Of a stretch of 54,929 bases of DNA, positions 43,301-45,326 are shown piece by piece. Numbering within the stretch: position 1 is the stretch's first letter; each line of letters opens with the position of its first letter. The stretch spans positions 16,369,585-16,424,513 of the forward strand of contig NC_049995.1 of assembly GCF_000003815.2 (NCBI RefSeq). The letters are read 5' to 3'. The translations under genes were made by a program, and so were the position numbers. The notes below the pieces were generated by a model. That model saw nothing but the letters and a program-made list of their open reading frames with translations. It was not told where the DNA came from and did not search any database. This stretch comes from Branchiostoma floridae (Eukaryota; Chordata; Leptocardii; Amphioxiformes; Branchiostomatidae).

Positions 43301-43365
43301 GAAGAGTCGACTAGGAAAATGGCAAACGCAACGGCAACAGCCAAGCCTAGACCCAACCTGATCAT
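5837..43365 (-). CDS. Mosaic Cys-loop ligand-gated ion channel with mucin-CUB-CUB-PAN-CTLD-LDLa-FZ-kringle-sushi ectodomain (21 exons)
   Basis: Exons on the minus strand: 43365-43287, 40404-39526, 38409-37776, 37616-37492, 37086-36852, 36701-36577, 25245-25006, 23701-23496, 22616-22448, 19435-19319, 17846-17606, 14807-14656, 11870-11661, 11039-10851, 8822-8701, 8605-8561, 8425-8316, 8003-7825, 7421-7104, 6758-6626, 6188-5837. All have GT/AG borders with matching phases and sum to 4860 nt (1619 aa). Approximate residues: signal 1-25, mucin-like 27-319, CUB 320-572 and 573-692, PAN 693-772, C-type lectin 773-897, LDLa 898-936, Frizzled CRD 937-1067, kringle 1068-1137, sushi 1138-1200, channel 1201-1619. 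Modules lie between phase-1 introns, the signature of exon shuffling. Inferred role: a plasma-membrane ion channel subunit with a large adhesive or ligand-capturing ectodomain. The ligand is unknown. Separate adjacent genes remain possible, but no start, stop or signal peptide separates the sushi exon from the channel exons. Confidence 0.78.
6626..6758 (-). CDS. Channel exon: M3 helix
   Basis: 133-bp exon, phase 1 in and phase 2 out, donor GTACGT. It encodes a hydrophobic helix (TLIVVCMGMMGLFLFFTIYI) followed by HDKEGSLSPMAKTVFLRYMA. The latter resembles the post-M3 stretch of nicotinic receptor subunits, where a conserved basic and aromatic segment precedes the large cytoplasmic loop. Confidence 0.85.
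7104..7421 (-). CDS. Channel exon: loop C region, M1 and pore-lining M2
   Basis: 318-bp exon, phase 1 to 1, donor GTGAGG. It covers the end of the ligand-binding domain, then RIPLFHIATTVAPCVILVVL (pre-M1 and M1) and M2. Numbering M2 from the Arg at 0' gives Asp at -1', Ser 2', Thr 6', Leu 9' (the conserved gate) and Glu 20'. Gly-Asp-Arg at the inner mouth without a Pro-Ala insertion resembles cation-selective subunits. The loop C region shows no adjacent Cys-Cys pair, so it does not look like an acetylcholine-binding alpha face. Confidence 0.9.
7825..8003 (-). CDS. Channel exon: ligand-binding domain with Cys-loop
   Basis: 179-bp exon, phase 2 in and phase 1 out. It encodes STDGTVTWTVETL (a match in position to the S-N-G-x-V-x-W strand of the family) and the Cys-loop, two Cys separated by exactly 13 residues (C-NANPFLFPADTME-C). 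The central FP-x-D part of the loop is recognisable (F-P-A-D). This is the diagnostic signature of pentameric ligand-gated channels. Confidence 0.9.
8316..8425 (-). CDS. Channel exon, 110 bp: loop D/A region
   Basis: The exon is exactly 110 bp, phase 0 in and phase 2 out, acceptor TTATTAG and donor GTATGT. It encodes TWQDSRLKWNSKYYGNEKTL and then RVPGSSIWTPTLTLKR. This matches the W-x-D-x-x-L-x-W and x-x-IW-x-P-x-x landmarks of the ligand-binding domain. The size and phase equal those of the conserved fourth exon of vertebrate nicotinic receptor genes. Confidence 0.88.
8561..8605 (-). CDS. Channel exon, 45 bp (DEKKELLVASLVFKF)
   Basis: A 45-bp exon in phase 0-0, acceptor TTTCAG and donor GTAAGT. 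It encodes 15 residues corresponding to the DEKNQ-L-x-T strand of nicotinic subunits. A 45-bp exon at this exact place is a hallmark of nicotinic receptor genes, so it supports both the identity and the gene model. It is too short to be found as an open frame. Confidence 0.85.
8701..8822 (-). CDS. Channel exon: start of ligand-binding domain
   Basis: 122-bp exon, phase 1 in and phase 0 out, donor GTAAGC. It encodes about 40 residues ending IIFSGNVEQIIDL, which fits the first beta strands of a nicotinic-type ligand-binding domain (...L-x-QIIDV). The preceding DLLDGYSADQAPDAENHTV fits the N-terminal helix and first strand. There is no start codon or signal peptide, so the channel part must be joined to an upstream exon. 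The phase-1 entry matches the sushi exon. Confidence 0.82.
9373..10806. mobile_element. Non-autonomous DNA transposon, 1.43 kb, perfect 24-bp terminal inverted repeats
   Basis: Positions 9373-9396 (AATGTAACGGAGGGTCCCAT...) are the exact reverse complement of 10783-10806. The interior shows no transposase-like frame, only small frames without domains. It lies in the intron between the sushi exon and the first channel exon and ends just 44 bp before the sushi exon. I see no clear target-site duplication, so the superfamily is not assigned. Confidence 0.7.
10851..11039 (-). CDS. Sushi/CCP (complement control) domain exon
   Basis: A 189-bp symmetrical phase 1-1 exon. It encodes four cysteines in sushi spacing, with the landmarks YTCDEGYNL, VTCFEGG and IWQYDKPSC. 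The first Cys is in AVCFDMGSP. Sushi modules mediate protein-protein binding outside the cell. This module lies directly before the channel's ligand-binding domain. Its full open frame (10780-11019) starts at an internal ATG, but the splice model extends it to 11039. Confidence 0.88.
11661..11870 (-). CDS. Kringle domain exon
   Basis: A 210-bp symmetrical phase 1-1 exon, acceptor TTCCCAG and donor GTAAGT. It encodes all six kringle cysteines in order: CYHGNGINYRGTRSKTVSWA, DCVEW, NYCRNLYWF, SCYLED, EECDIFPC. The NYRGT and NNYCRN motifs are classic. The usual W-C-Y near the fourth Cys is S-C-Y here. It is a single-exon kringle, whereas vertebrate kringles are usually split by an intron. Confidence 0.9.
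12360..12424. repeat. (AT)n microsatellite
   Basis: A run of alternating T and A of roughly 55 bp, preceded by an inverted phrase ATGATATA/TATATCAT. It lies inside the Frizzled-kringle intron. Confidence 0.95.
12540..14080. repeat. Dispersed repeat cluster (TTAATTATGCAAAT / GCCGCTAGGGG family)
   Basis: Degenerate units of about 110-150 bp recur here. Each has a GCAGTACCTTAGG-like box followed by GCCGCTAGGGG, a CACCTACCAAATATCA box and a TTCTCGAGTTAT box (near 12710, 13150, 13277, 13430, 13570). CATTAATTATGCAAAT stretches lie near 12580 and 13000. The right part (about 13800-14080) resembles 22990-23210, including GATGAATGTTTGTA. This is intronic, and no coding potential is credible. Confidence 0.6.
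14656..14807 (-). CDS. Frizzled-type CRD, second half
   Basis: 152-bp exon, phase 2 in and phase 1 out. It encodes LLPCRSWCEEVLKAADDQ, the highly conserved P-C-R-x-x-C-x-x-V of Frizzled domains, then LPTCDLFPSPPHACW with the last cysteines. It joins in frame to 17606-17846. The donor GTAAGG lies left of 14656. The FZ fold binds Wnt-like lipidated ligands in Frizzled receptors. Here the ligand is unknown. Confidence 0.88.
14830..15240. repeat. Palindromic TAACTTCGTAC / GTACGAAGTTA repeat cluster, left
   Basis: At least ten copies of an 11-mer and its reverse complement alternate with GAGGGGCAGGGGTGGTG-like spacers at about 60-70 bp. Each unit can therefore form a hairpin. A second cluster at about 16074-16350 carries the same motif. 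Both lie in the intron that splits the Frizzled domain, the left one beginning some 35 bp from the exon. Confidence 0.75.
16070..16350. repeat. Palindromic TAACTTCGTAC repeat cluster, right
   Basis: The same motif family as 14830-15240, here with CCCATGTACGAAGTTA-type spacers, plus a run of ACTTCGTACTTCGTAC. The two clusters flank about 830 bp of AT-rich sequence and could be the ends of one element with repeated sub-terminal motifs. Confidence 0.65.
16585..17519. mobile_element. piggyBac-like MITE flanked by TTAA
   Basis: TTAA occurs at 16581-16584 and again at 17520-17523. Between them the termini are inverted: CCCTATTCAGACCGGG on the left and CCCCCAGTCTGAAGGG on the right. TTAA target duplication with CCC...GGG ends is the hallmark of the piggyBac superfamily. 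The 935-bp interior has only a 79-codon frame (16919-17158) with no transposase motif, so it is non-autonomous. It is intronic, just left of the first Frizzled exon. Confidence 0.72.
17606..17846 (-). CDS. Frizzled-type CRD, first half
   Basis: 241-bp exon, phase 1 in and phase 2 out, acceptor TTTTCAG and donor GTGAGT. It encodes VCLSTPEDLTLGGRLAMLPN, QLGQTTFEEIQNSSVVEL, then FQEFVSAVIFPRC. This follows the FZ pattern C...LPN..G......F.......L....C, although a Cys usual in the middle appears to be missing (NNSTSHG region). An in-frame TGA lies 1 nt past the donor, so without splicing the frame would end here. Confidence 0.85.
18300..18445. repeat. Imperfect hairpin in LDLa-Frizzled intron
   Basis: TTTTTGTTTTTGGGATTTTT near 18302 is matched in reverse complement by AAAAATCCCAAAAACAAAAA near 18420, with about 95 bp between. 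This resembles a short foldback element. No coding content. Confidence 0.6.
19098..19162. repeat. Perfect 20-bp inverted repeat (hairpin)
   Basis: TTTTGCTATGATCATTAGAA at 19098-19117 and its exact reverse complement at 19143-19162 enclose a 25-nt loop. The phrase GGTGAGACGAGAGCAT occurs on both sides (near 19059 and 19210), as if flanking a small insertion. Intronic. Confidence 0.8.
19319..19435 (-). CDS. LDL-receptor class A domain exon
   Basis: A 117-bp symmetrical phase 1-1 exon. It encodes six cysteines in LDLa order, with the calcium-binding signature RCDGRTDCADGSDEEGC. This is a standard 39-residue module. Donor GTAAGT, acceptor CGCACAG. It lies between the C-type lectin and Frizzled modules, an order also seen in part in proteins such as corin, where LDLa and FZ modules neighbour each other. 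Confidence 0.92.
19505..19985. repeat. Dispersed retroposon-like repeat
   Basis: It begins with a GTCATA microsatellite near 19532. It holds a box near 19795-19870 (GTTCTTTAACGTGCCTGGGG, CATTTAACGTCCTATCCGAG) of a kind I recall as widespread in marine invertebrate genomes, and ends with TTGTGCCCTTGGGAAAGGCA near 19922. That last phrase recurs in the tRNA-like SINE copies at 42363 and 43764. No coding content is credible. Confidence 0.55.
20595..20995 (-). pseudogene. Orphan copy of the intron that flanks CUB exons
   Basis: About 400 bp is clearly similar to the intron sequence just right of the CUB exons at 37087-37440 and 38410-38770 (shared GTCTGAGGGGATAAATAATA, TTCTGACCCGTTTGCATTA, CATAATCCAATGTCGTT). 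Here, however, the adjoining sequence at 20440-20600 no longer reads as a CUB domain and contains a stop in the expected frame. It is best read as a leftover of a third CUB duplication that lost its exon. Confidence 0.65.
21591..21783. repeat. Perfect 31-bp inverted repeat with internal direct repeats
   Basis: Positions 21591-21621 (starting GTTGTAAGACAATTCAGACT) are the exact reverse complement of 21753-21783. The loop of about 130 bp carries further copies of GAAGACAATTT (also near 21561 and 21661) and a small hairpin AGCTCCTG...CAGGAGCT at 21723-21750. It is foldback-element-like and intronic. Confidence 0.75.
21850..22190. repeat. Inverted copy of the ATTATGCAAAT dispersed repeat
   Basis: Shares blocks in reverse complement with 4830-5200, including TATGGGGTCGTGGAACTC near 22152 and several TTTGCATAATTAATGA stretches. 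Intronic. Confidence 0.6.
22235..22380. repeat. Compound microsatellite (CACT)n-(TC)n-(CA)n-(CATA)n
   Basis: Successive simple runs lie 68 bp from the second C-type lectin exon. Such low-complexity sequence close to a donor could affect splicing, but that is speculation. Confidence 0.95.
22448..22616 (-). CDS. C-type lectin domain, second half
   Basis: 169-bp exon, phase 0 in and phase 1 out, acceptor TTGTATAG and donor GTACAT. It encodes GGWTWSDGAAVNSGFTNWAP, GEPNNVDEQCGQLWQ, then FKWDDTNCDYQKPFVC. The EPN motif is the mannose-type calcium/sugar site and W-D-D replaces the usual W-N-D, so carbohydrate binding is plausible. The four conserved Cys are completed with the preceding exon. Confidence 0.9.
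22970..23440. repeat. Dispersed repeat related to 13800-14080 and 12540-13090
   Basis: The left part (near 23036-23200) matches 13860-14075, with GCCATGGTGACGG and GATGAATGTTTGTAGGGCAT. The right part carries CATTAATCATGCAAAT. It lies inside the intron that splits the C-type lectin domain. Confidence 0.55.
23496..23701 (-). CDS. C-type lectin domain, first half
   Basis: 206-bp exon, phase 1 in and phase 0 out, acceptor CCCCAACAG and donor GTGAGT. It encodes AWYKVFAENMTYDAAAQTCA, ADGGRLAIVKSQ and GTDYWIGLLQM. These are the standard landmarks of the first half: the aromatic strand, the A-x-x-x-C-x-x-x-G-G-x-L-A helix and the WIGL strand. It joins in frame to 22448-22616. Confidence 0.9.
23920..24760. 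repeat. TGACGT-rich foldback repeats with a ~98-bp palindrome
   Basis: Arms at about 24224-24321 and 24338-24435 are close inverted copies around a short centre. A further partial copy of the left arm lies at about 24650-24755 (GTATATAGCTCCCGTACTTT, CAAATGTATTGCCATG). ACGTCAC or GTGACGT occurs more than fifteen times. It is a MITE-like element in the PAN-lectin intron with no coding content. Confidence 0.7.
25006..25245 (-). CDS. PAN/apple-like domain exon
   Basis: A 240-bp symmetrical phase 1-1 exon encoding 80 residues. The cysteine pattern includes LQGCAEACCADSTCLSFQYS and DRCYMKSRLCSDGQ, which fits the helix-Cys-x3-Cys...Cys-x-x-F core of PAN/apple modules. First Cys in ETCGLSAF. PAN modules bind proteins or sugars outside cells. 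Family assignment rests on the motif only and is less certain than for the other modules. Confidence 0.75.
26293..26590. repeat. 53-bp tandem repeat inside the long-TIR element
   Basis: Units starting with AGCATCACGACAGTTCGCCC lie at 26345, 26398, 26451, 26504 and ~26556, with a diverged one before. The period is 53 bp. Confidence 0.9.
26625..26865. repeat. Cluster of short palindromes around TTGACAGGATC
   Basis: At least five short inverted repeats (TTGACAGGATCGTCCTGT, TTGGCAGGATTGCCTTGTCA, TTGACAGGACGATCCTGTCA, TTGACATGATGATCATGTCA, TTGACAGGATCATGCTGTCA) are spaced 40-70 bp apart, each near a TTTGCATTG or TTTACACT phrase. The stems vary while pairing is kept. They lie inside the long-TIR element and could be binding sites for its transposase. 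Confidence 0.7.
27189..27258 (+). repeat. Split direct repeat A1
   Basis: 70 bp identical to A2 at 35721-35790. It marks the left end of the retrotransposon. Confidence 0.92.
27282..27815 (+). CDS. Retrotransposon gag, N-terminal part
   Basis: ATG at 27282 begins MSAPVLRGDVTLVNHNLMEV, an acidic helical protein (GDELKKRLSELTGEDAELLL) that fits a capsid-like gag. In this frame it continues to 27815. After about 27665 the neighbouring frame looks more native (Lys-rich PPAKKAKKSKR, then ENDSDSDEAALE up to a GTTAGT donor at 27811), which suggests a one-base shift. If that donor pairs with the acceptor at 29157, the acidic tail would join the CCHC exon in frame. No protein-level homology can be tested here. 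Confidence 0.6.
   Translation: MSAPVLRGDVTLVNHNLMEVFKAVMSEAPLPDDDQLARFDPEVPLRSMSGDELKKRLSELTGEDAELLLAMTGKDVKAQETIVRLAHFTILAANSSAAATQKITASPAGRTAAQAVANMLEGQGDTTGQKAVRSVHRDPGVRHHQAAAGEEGQEVQALAAPASDRERLRQRRGCVGG
27985..28560 (+). repeat. Array of ~9 GGGTAGGAGCTA..GGGTGCTCCCC hairpin motifs
   Basis: The motif recurs near 27989, 28129, 28187, 28254, 28325, 28371, 28435 and 28519, about 50-70 bp apart. Each copy can pair GGAGC with GCTCC as a small stem-loop. Spacers vary (some contain CAAGAAGACGG). The array lies between the two gag segments, in a likely intron or leader of the retrotransposon. Confidence 0.75.
29158..29664 (+). CDS. Retrotransposon gag, C-terminal part with CCHC zinc knuckle
   Basis: Follows an acceptor-like CTCCTTCTCAG. 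The frame reads DERLQREVDKVKEMWLDPLI, a basic helical segment, then a Pro/Gly-rich linker, and ends with CYNCGKKGHWAKDC (C-x2-C-x4-H-x4-C), the nucleic-acid-binding knuckle of retroelement gag proteins, before stop at 29662-29664. There is no ATG at the start, so it probably relies on splicing or on an internal start. Confidence 0.78.
   Translation, partial: DERLQREVDKVKEMWLDPLIHRYPAKLHRALMKLVETARRTRAKQMVVARYMSVAEFCFRHPAEEGIGEQIRLMVMTPGVRRFMEEARRAEAALHGRRAPHPTAAWGPPPDRFPPTVTPPGRGGHRMGTAPGPPPFPGQRGVRRSQTCYNCGKKGHWAKDCFLPPKGQ
30030..30425 (+). repeat. ~95-bp degenerate tandem repeat between gag and pol
   Basis: Phrases such as AAACAAGCCG, GGAACAAGGATAGAAATTCC and GTGTGAATCAGTCAC recur roughly every 90-100 bp across four or five weak copies. 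This lies in the stretch between gag and RT, which has no credible coding frame. Confidence 0.55.
30430..32193 (+). other. Retrotransposon gag-pol spacer, partly decayed coding
   Basis: Contains an (ATA)n run near 30466. The segment 30690-30880 resembles 28900-29035 (shared GGCAGCGACAAATCAATCA). A 53-bp direct duplication lies near 31806-31905 (AAGTATTTCTGTACAGTA twice), inside an open frame 31783-32133 whose later part (TIFDPYRVHTRSVEDTTWV) may be a decayed N-terminal segment of pol. No named domain. Confidence 0.4.
32194..33857 (+). CDS. Retrotransposon pol: reverse transcriptase and RNase H, broken
   Basis: RT landmarks lie in the first frame: a D-x-K-x-x-Y-like HTDEKSGYSHICL, LAFGWSASPYIYN, and the catalytic pair in HIDDRL. 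The frame stops at 32724, and the protein continues in the next frame (TLHTLQKFVGKCVSMALM), so a one-base shift lies near 32710. RNase H landmarks follow (IASDASGYRWGAVLHN, KVDNKAVVDAW, HVGTKDNEADHPSR). An in-frame TGA at 33045-33047 interrupts it. The end (HTIDLMALDSNTQ, then a WW-containing segment) matches the region that follows RNase H in DIRS-order elements. Confidence 0.82.
33929..35253 (+). CDS. Retrotransposon tyrosine recombinase, one frameshift
   Basis: The recombinase catalyses cDNA integration through a circular intermediate in DIRS-order elements. The main frame 34183-35253 holds the catalytic set: Arg in GADRASDLGR, LHGLR (H-x-x-R), HVGW, and Tyr in AQRYLQL. An N-terminal SAM-like part lies in the frame 33996-34259 (KAPPKDLATASPKDICGFL), which shifts into the main frame near 34215, so one base is gained or lost. 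A Cys/His cluster (HKMGCKNFG...CGCPQRLAAGTVDS) is typical of these recombinases. Confidence 0.85.
35659..35713 (+). repeat. Split direct repeat B1
   Basis: 55 bp matching B2 with one difference, starting CCCAACACAACATCCATCAC. It lies directly before A2. Confidence 0.9.
35721..35790 (+). repeat. Split direct repeat A2
   Basis: 70 bp identical to A1. Confidence 0.92.
35919..35973 (+). repeat. Split direct repeat B2 (right end of retrotransposon)
   Basis: Matches B1 over 55 bp. The long-TIR arm resumes immediately to its right. Confidence 0.9.
36577..36701 (-). CDS. CUB domain 2, second half
   Basis: 125-bp exon, phase 2 in and phase 1 out, donor GTAAGG. It encodes LTGETSVHPFTSTSNQMFV, RFTSDGIFTAQGFQFSY, the classic CUB ending. 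Like its twin at 37492-37616 it lacks the second Cys pair of canonical CUB domains. The next exon downstream is the PAN module, across an 11.3-kb intron filled by nested transposons. Confidence 0.88.
36852..37086 (-). CDS. CUB domain 2, first half
   Basis: 235-bp exon, phase 1 in and phase 2 out. It encodes GCGGILTAPPGGTVTSPNYP, DDYGNDETCEWTINVPEG, LTIDSFDLEEDYDYLTIYDG. These are the canonical first half of CUB with the C1-C2 pair, the SPNYP motif and the D-Y-L-x-I-Y-D-G strand. It ends in a short Ser/Asp stretch (GSDSDTE) that corresponds to the seed of the 20-residue repeat in CUB 1. Confidence 0.92.
37492..37616 (-). CDS. CUB domain 1, second half
   Basis: 125-bp exon of the same size and phases as 36577-36701. 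It encodes STSNQIFVRFTSDESTTAQG and FRFSYIDTAS. Acceptor TTTTTAG and donor GTAAGG. The flanking introns are also similar between the two copies, so the exon pair was duplicated as one block. Confidence 0.88.
37776..38409 (-). CDS. CUB domain 1, first half, with seven 20-residue repeats
   Basis: 634-bp exon, phase 1 in and phase 2 out. It starts like the twin exon (GCGGILTAPPGGTVTSPNYP, ENYGNDETCEW, LEDGSDYLEIYE) and then carries about seven copies of a 60-bp unit encoding VASDSASYAEGGSDSSSSYD-like repeats. It ends NRKLQ at the donor GTAATG. Without the repeats it would equal the 235-bp twin. The insert is acidic and Ser/Tyr-rich and sits in an exposed loop position of the CUB fold. All six frames stay open across the array, so other long frames here are shadows. 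Confidence 0.88.
38410..39525 (-). other. Intron between mucin-like and CUB 1 exons
   Basis: The first ~360 bp match the introns at 37087 and 20600. The rest is AT-rich, with a poly-G run near 39138-39149. Small frames only. Confidence 0.6.
39526..40404 (-). CDS. Mucin-like Thr/Ser/Pro/Gln repeat exon (21-bp minisatellite)
   Basis: The frame is open from 40404 to the donor GTAAGG at 39525, 879 nt, symmetrical phase 1-1. About 38 copies of a 21-bp unit encode QPSTATE, QPSTATV, QPSTAIK and QPGTATV heptads, ending LQGSTAELPS. The high Thr/Ser density suggests O-glycosylation and an extended stalk. The upstream limit is the acceptor GACCAG, and an internal ATG at 40384 is an alternative start but would give no signal peptide. 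The exon joins in phase to CUB 1 and to the signal-peptide exon. The opposite strand is also fully open but Cys/Val-rich and unspliced, and is rejected. Confidence 0.68.
40405..43286 (-). other. First intron with internal duplications
   Basis: Two similar segments lie at about 40690-40890 and 41210-41380 (shared CTCTGTTATATGGGTTGACA, CTTGTACGTTCGG, AAAAGGGGAAAGAATGC). At 41760-41885 three copies of an AAGCCTTCGTCCTTGAGCGA unit recur, as they do at 43430-43500 upstream of the gene start. A (CA)n run lies near 42760-42835. A SINE copy is listed separately. No further exon found. Confidence 0.55.
42287..42480 (+). mobile_element. tRNA-derived SINE-like element, copy 1
   Basis: Contains a perfect pol III box B (GGTTCGAATCC) at 42346-42356 in tRNA-like context (AGAGGTCCTGGGTTCGAATC) and a degenerate box A upstream. 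Then comes a shared tail (TTGTGCCCTTTGGAAAGGCC, CTTCGGGAAGGAGAGAAATG). A close copy lies at 43690. Confidence 0.7.
43287..43365 (-). CDS. Signal-peptide exon of the mosaic channel gene
   Basis: ATG at 43365 opens MIRLGLGLAVAVAFAIFLVD followed by SSEPPS and a GTAAGA donor in phase 1. A charged start, a long hydrophobic core and small residues before a likely cleavage site (around LVDSS) make a good type I signal peptide. Its phase fits the mucin-like exon and equally CUB 1 directly, so the mucin exon could be skipped. The link to the gene rests on strand, phase and spacing only. The frame remains open upstream of the ATG for 96 nt. Confidence 0.62.
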
Positions 43366-43399
43366 GTTCTTGCCTGTTCGACCGACCCAAACGTCGCGG

Positions 43400-43600
43400 C
43401 CGAAGATGCGAAAACAAATAAGGCACCTGCAGGCCTTCGTCCTTGAGCGATGCGAGAACAAAAAAGGTGCCTGAAGCCTTCGTCCTTGAGCAATACGAAC
43501 TGGATAGTCCCAAGGGAAACAATACAGACATCATCTAATAGTATGGCGCGACTGGGTCCAAACATCTCCATGGAGCATAATCCCAGTGTAATTATCAATT
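43400..43600 (-). promoter_or_regulatory. Upstream flank of the gene start, with CCTTCGTCCTTGAGC repeats
   Basis: The 5' flank carries two copies of a CCTTCGTCCTTGAG repeat near 43432 and 43477 and, further out, sequence duplicated from 41880-42130 (GGGTCCAAACA, GAGCATAATCCC). I see no clear TATA box. It is listed as the probable promoter region by position only. Confidence 0.25.
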
Positions 43601-43689
43601 GTTGCATGCCGTGGCCAACTAATTACACGTCTATTATTTGTAAGATTGTATCTATTGCTCATTTCGAAATCAAAATAAAATTAAAAATG

Positions 43690-44010
43690 CTGCTGTCGTG
43701 TGGAGTGACTGCAGGGTGTTTGGCCCCGAACCCAGAGGTCCTGGGTTCGAATCCTACTAATATTGTGCCCTTGGGAAAGGCAGTTTACATGACTGTCCTA
43801 CTTTCCTTTCTCCAGGTGTAAAATGGACAGCTGACAGAGGTCCTGCGTTCGAGTCATGCATTGCTACTCATATTGTGCCATTTGGAAAGGCCTTTTACAT
43901 GACTTTCCCACTTTCCTCTCTCCAGGTGTAAAATGGGCGCCTGACTTCGGGAAGGAGAGAGATTGGCTACCAGTACCGTGCCCTAGACAAAGTGGATAAC
44001 AACTGTCTTT
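43690..44010 (+). mobile_element. tRNA-derived SINE-like element, copy 2, with internal duplication
   Basis: Box B (GGTTCGAATCC) lies at 43744-43754, and the body matches 42287-42480. A second partial tail copy begins near 43840 (GAGGTCCTGCGTTCGAGTC, a decayed box B) and carries the tail again, so the element is partly doubled. The flanks are also shared with 41880-42290, so a segment larger than the SINE was duplicated. Confidence 0.68.
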
Positions 44011-44199
44011 GTTTTGCGTAGAAGTACCGCATATTATAATGTCACAAGAAATATTCTTAATATTTAGTATGAGGTTTCAATGTGGTCCCTTCTCAGACCA
44101 CAGAAACACCTAGCTCATATCCGTGCTAACACACACACAAACACTCATGCACAAACACACATGGCCAACTTTTACTATTTTTAAGCATACAATTGTTGA

Positions 44200-44620
44200 G
44201 CCTGGAGGACAACCATGTTGCTATGGCAACGCTATTGTGACGTGCATGTAGGATTCTTCATGAACTATTGAAACAACCCTGCCATTAACTGCATTGGTCT
44301 CACCGTCCGCAATGTTCCTTCCCTTTTTCTGTATTAAAATGTCGGTACCCATTGTTGAAAGGACGTTGCTATGGTTACTATGGTAACGATGCCATGGTAA
44401 CGTTACTATGGTTACACTTTTGTGACGCACGTGTAAGAGTCTTCACGAACCATCCAAACGTTGACAATACATCCATTAGCTATATTGGTTTTAATGCCCG
44501 GAAATTCGGTCCCCATTTCTGTAATGAAATTTCGGAGCTCACTGAATGGGAAGCTGATGAAAGATGATAGCTGACGGATCTGCCATTGTTGGAAGGACCC
44601 ACCCAAATGACTGTACACTT
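44200..44620. repeat. Diverged tandem duplication, ~200-bp unit
   Basis: The segments near 44218-44350 and 44400-44560 align in order: CTATGGNAAC, TTGTGACG, TCTTCATGAAC versus TCTTCACGAACC, ATTAACTGCATTGGT versus ATTAGCTATATTGGT, TTTCTGTATTAAAATGTCGG versus TTTCTGTAATGAAATTTCGG. No coding evidence. Confidence 0.5.
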
Positions 44621-44971
44621 ATTAAACATCACATGTGTCATCATGACCAAATTATCACACCATGACGACTCCCATTTCATGCAGGCTACTATAAACCCTC
44701 GTCCTTGCCTCTTCATGAATGGGTTTTATTCACGAAAAAACTTTAGCAGCCCTAGAGCTGAATTACATCTTTTACATTGCATAAAAGGTAACCAAATTAC
44801 TACGTATACATTTAATGCCATTACCCAACAATGTCTGAAATGGTCCTGTTCACACAAAGGCGTCAGCAGAGCTCCTTTTTATTCAACCATACTTATTCAT
44901 GTGTTCTTTCAATTCCCCTCTTGCTTGCTTCATTCCCCTCACCTTCTTTCAATACCATTTCATCCCACAGA

Positions 44972-45326
44972 TCAGTGATGGTAACACGCTGCAAGACTGC
45001 ATGAAGCAGTACAATCACCTGTGCCACATGAAGACACACGATGGGGATAAGCCATATTCTGCCCGCTGCAAGACTGCATGAATCACATGAAGTCACAAGA
45101 TGAGTAGAATCCATATTTCTGCCCGCTGCAAGACTGCATGAATCACATGAAGACACACGATGGGGAGAATCCATATTTCTGCCCGCTGCAAGACTGCATG
45201 AATCACATGAAGACACACGATGGGGAGAAGCCATATTTTTGCCCGCTGCAAGACTGCATGAAGCAGTATAGTGGCCTTGGACCCCTGAAGAAGCACATAC
45301 AGACTATCGGCAGGTCATTTAGCTGA
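44972..45326 (+). pseudogene. Broken C2H2 zinc-finger repeat exon
   Basis: An acceptor-like TTTCATCCCACAG ends at 44971. About five finger-like units follow, mostly at a 60-bp period, reading CPLQDCMNHMKTHDGEKPYF. The first and last units are longer (QDCMKQYNHLCHMKTHDGDK and QDCMKQYSGLGPLKKHI). The latter keeps C-x4-C and a final H, like a C2H2 finger with a TH-x-G-E-K-P linker. The middle units have lost the residues between the Cys pair and the His pair. One unit has a one-base loss (frameshift near 45060) and another a TAG near 45106. Not a working protein. Confidence 0.7.

Noticed and set aside
42287-43760. Functional tRNA genes at the box B sites
   Set aside because: Box B is good, but box A is poor, no cloverleaf closes, and both copies carry a shared SINE-like body.
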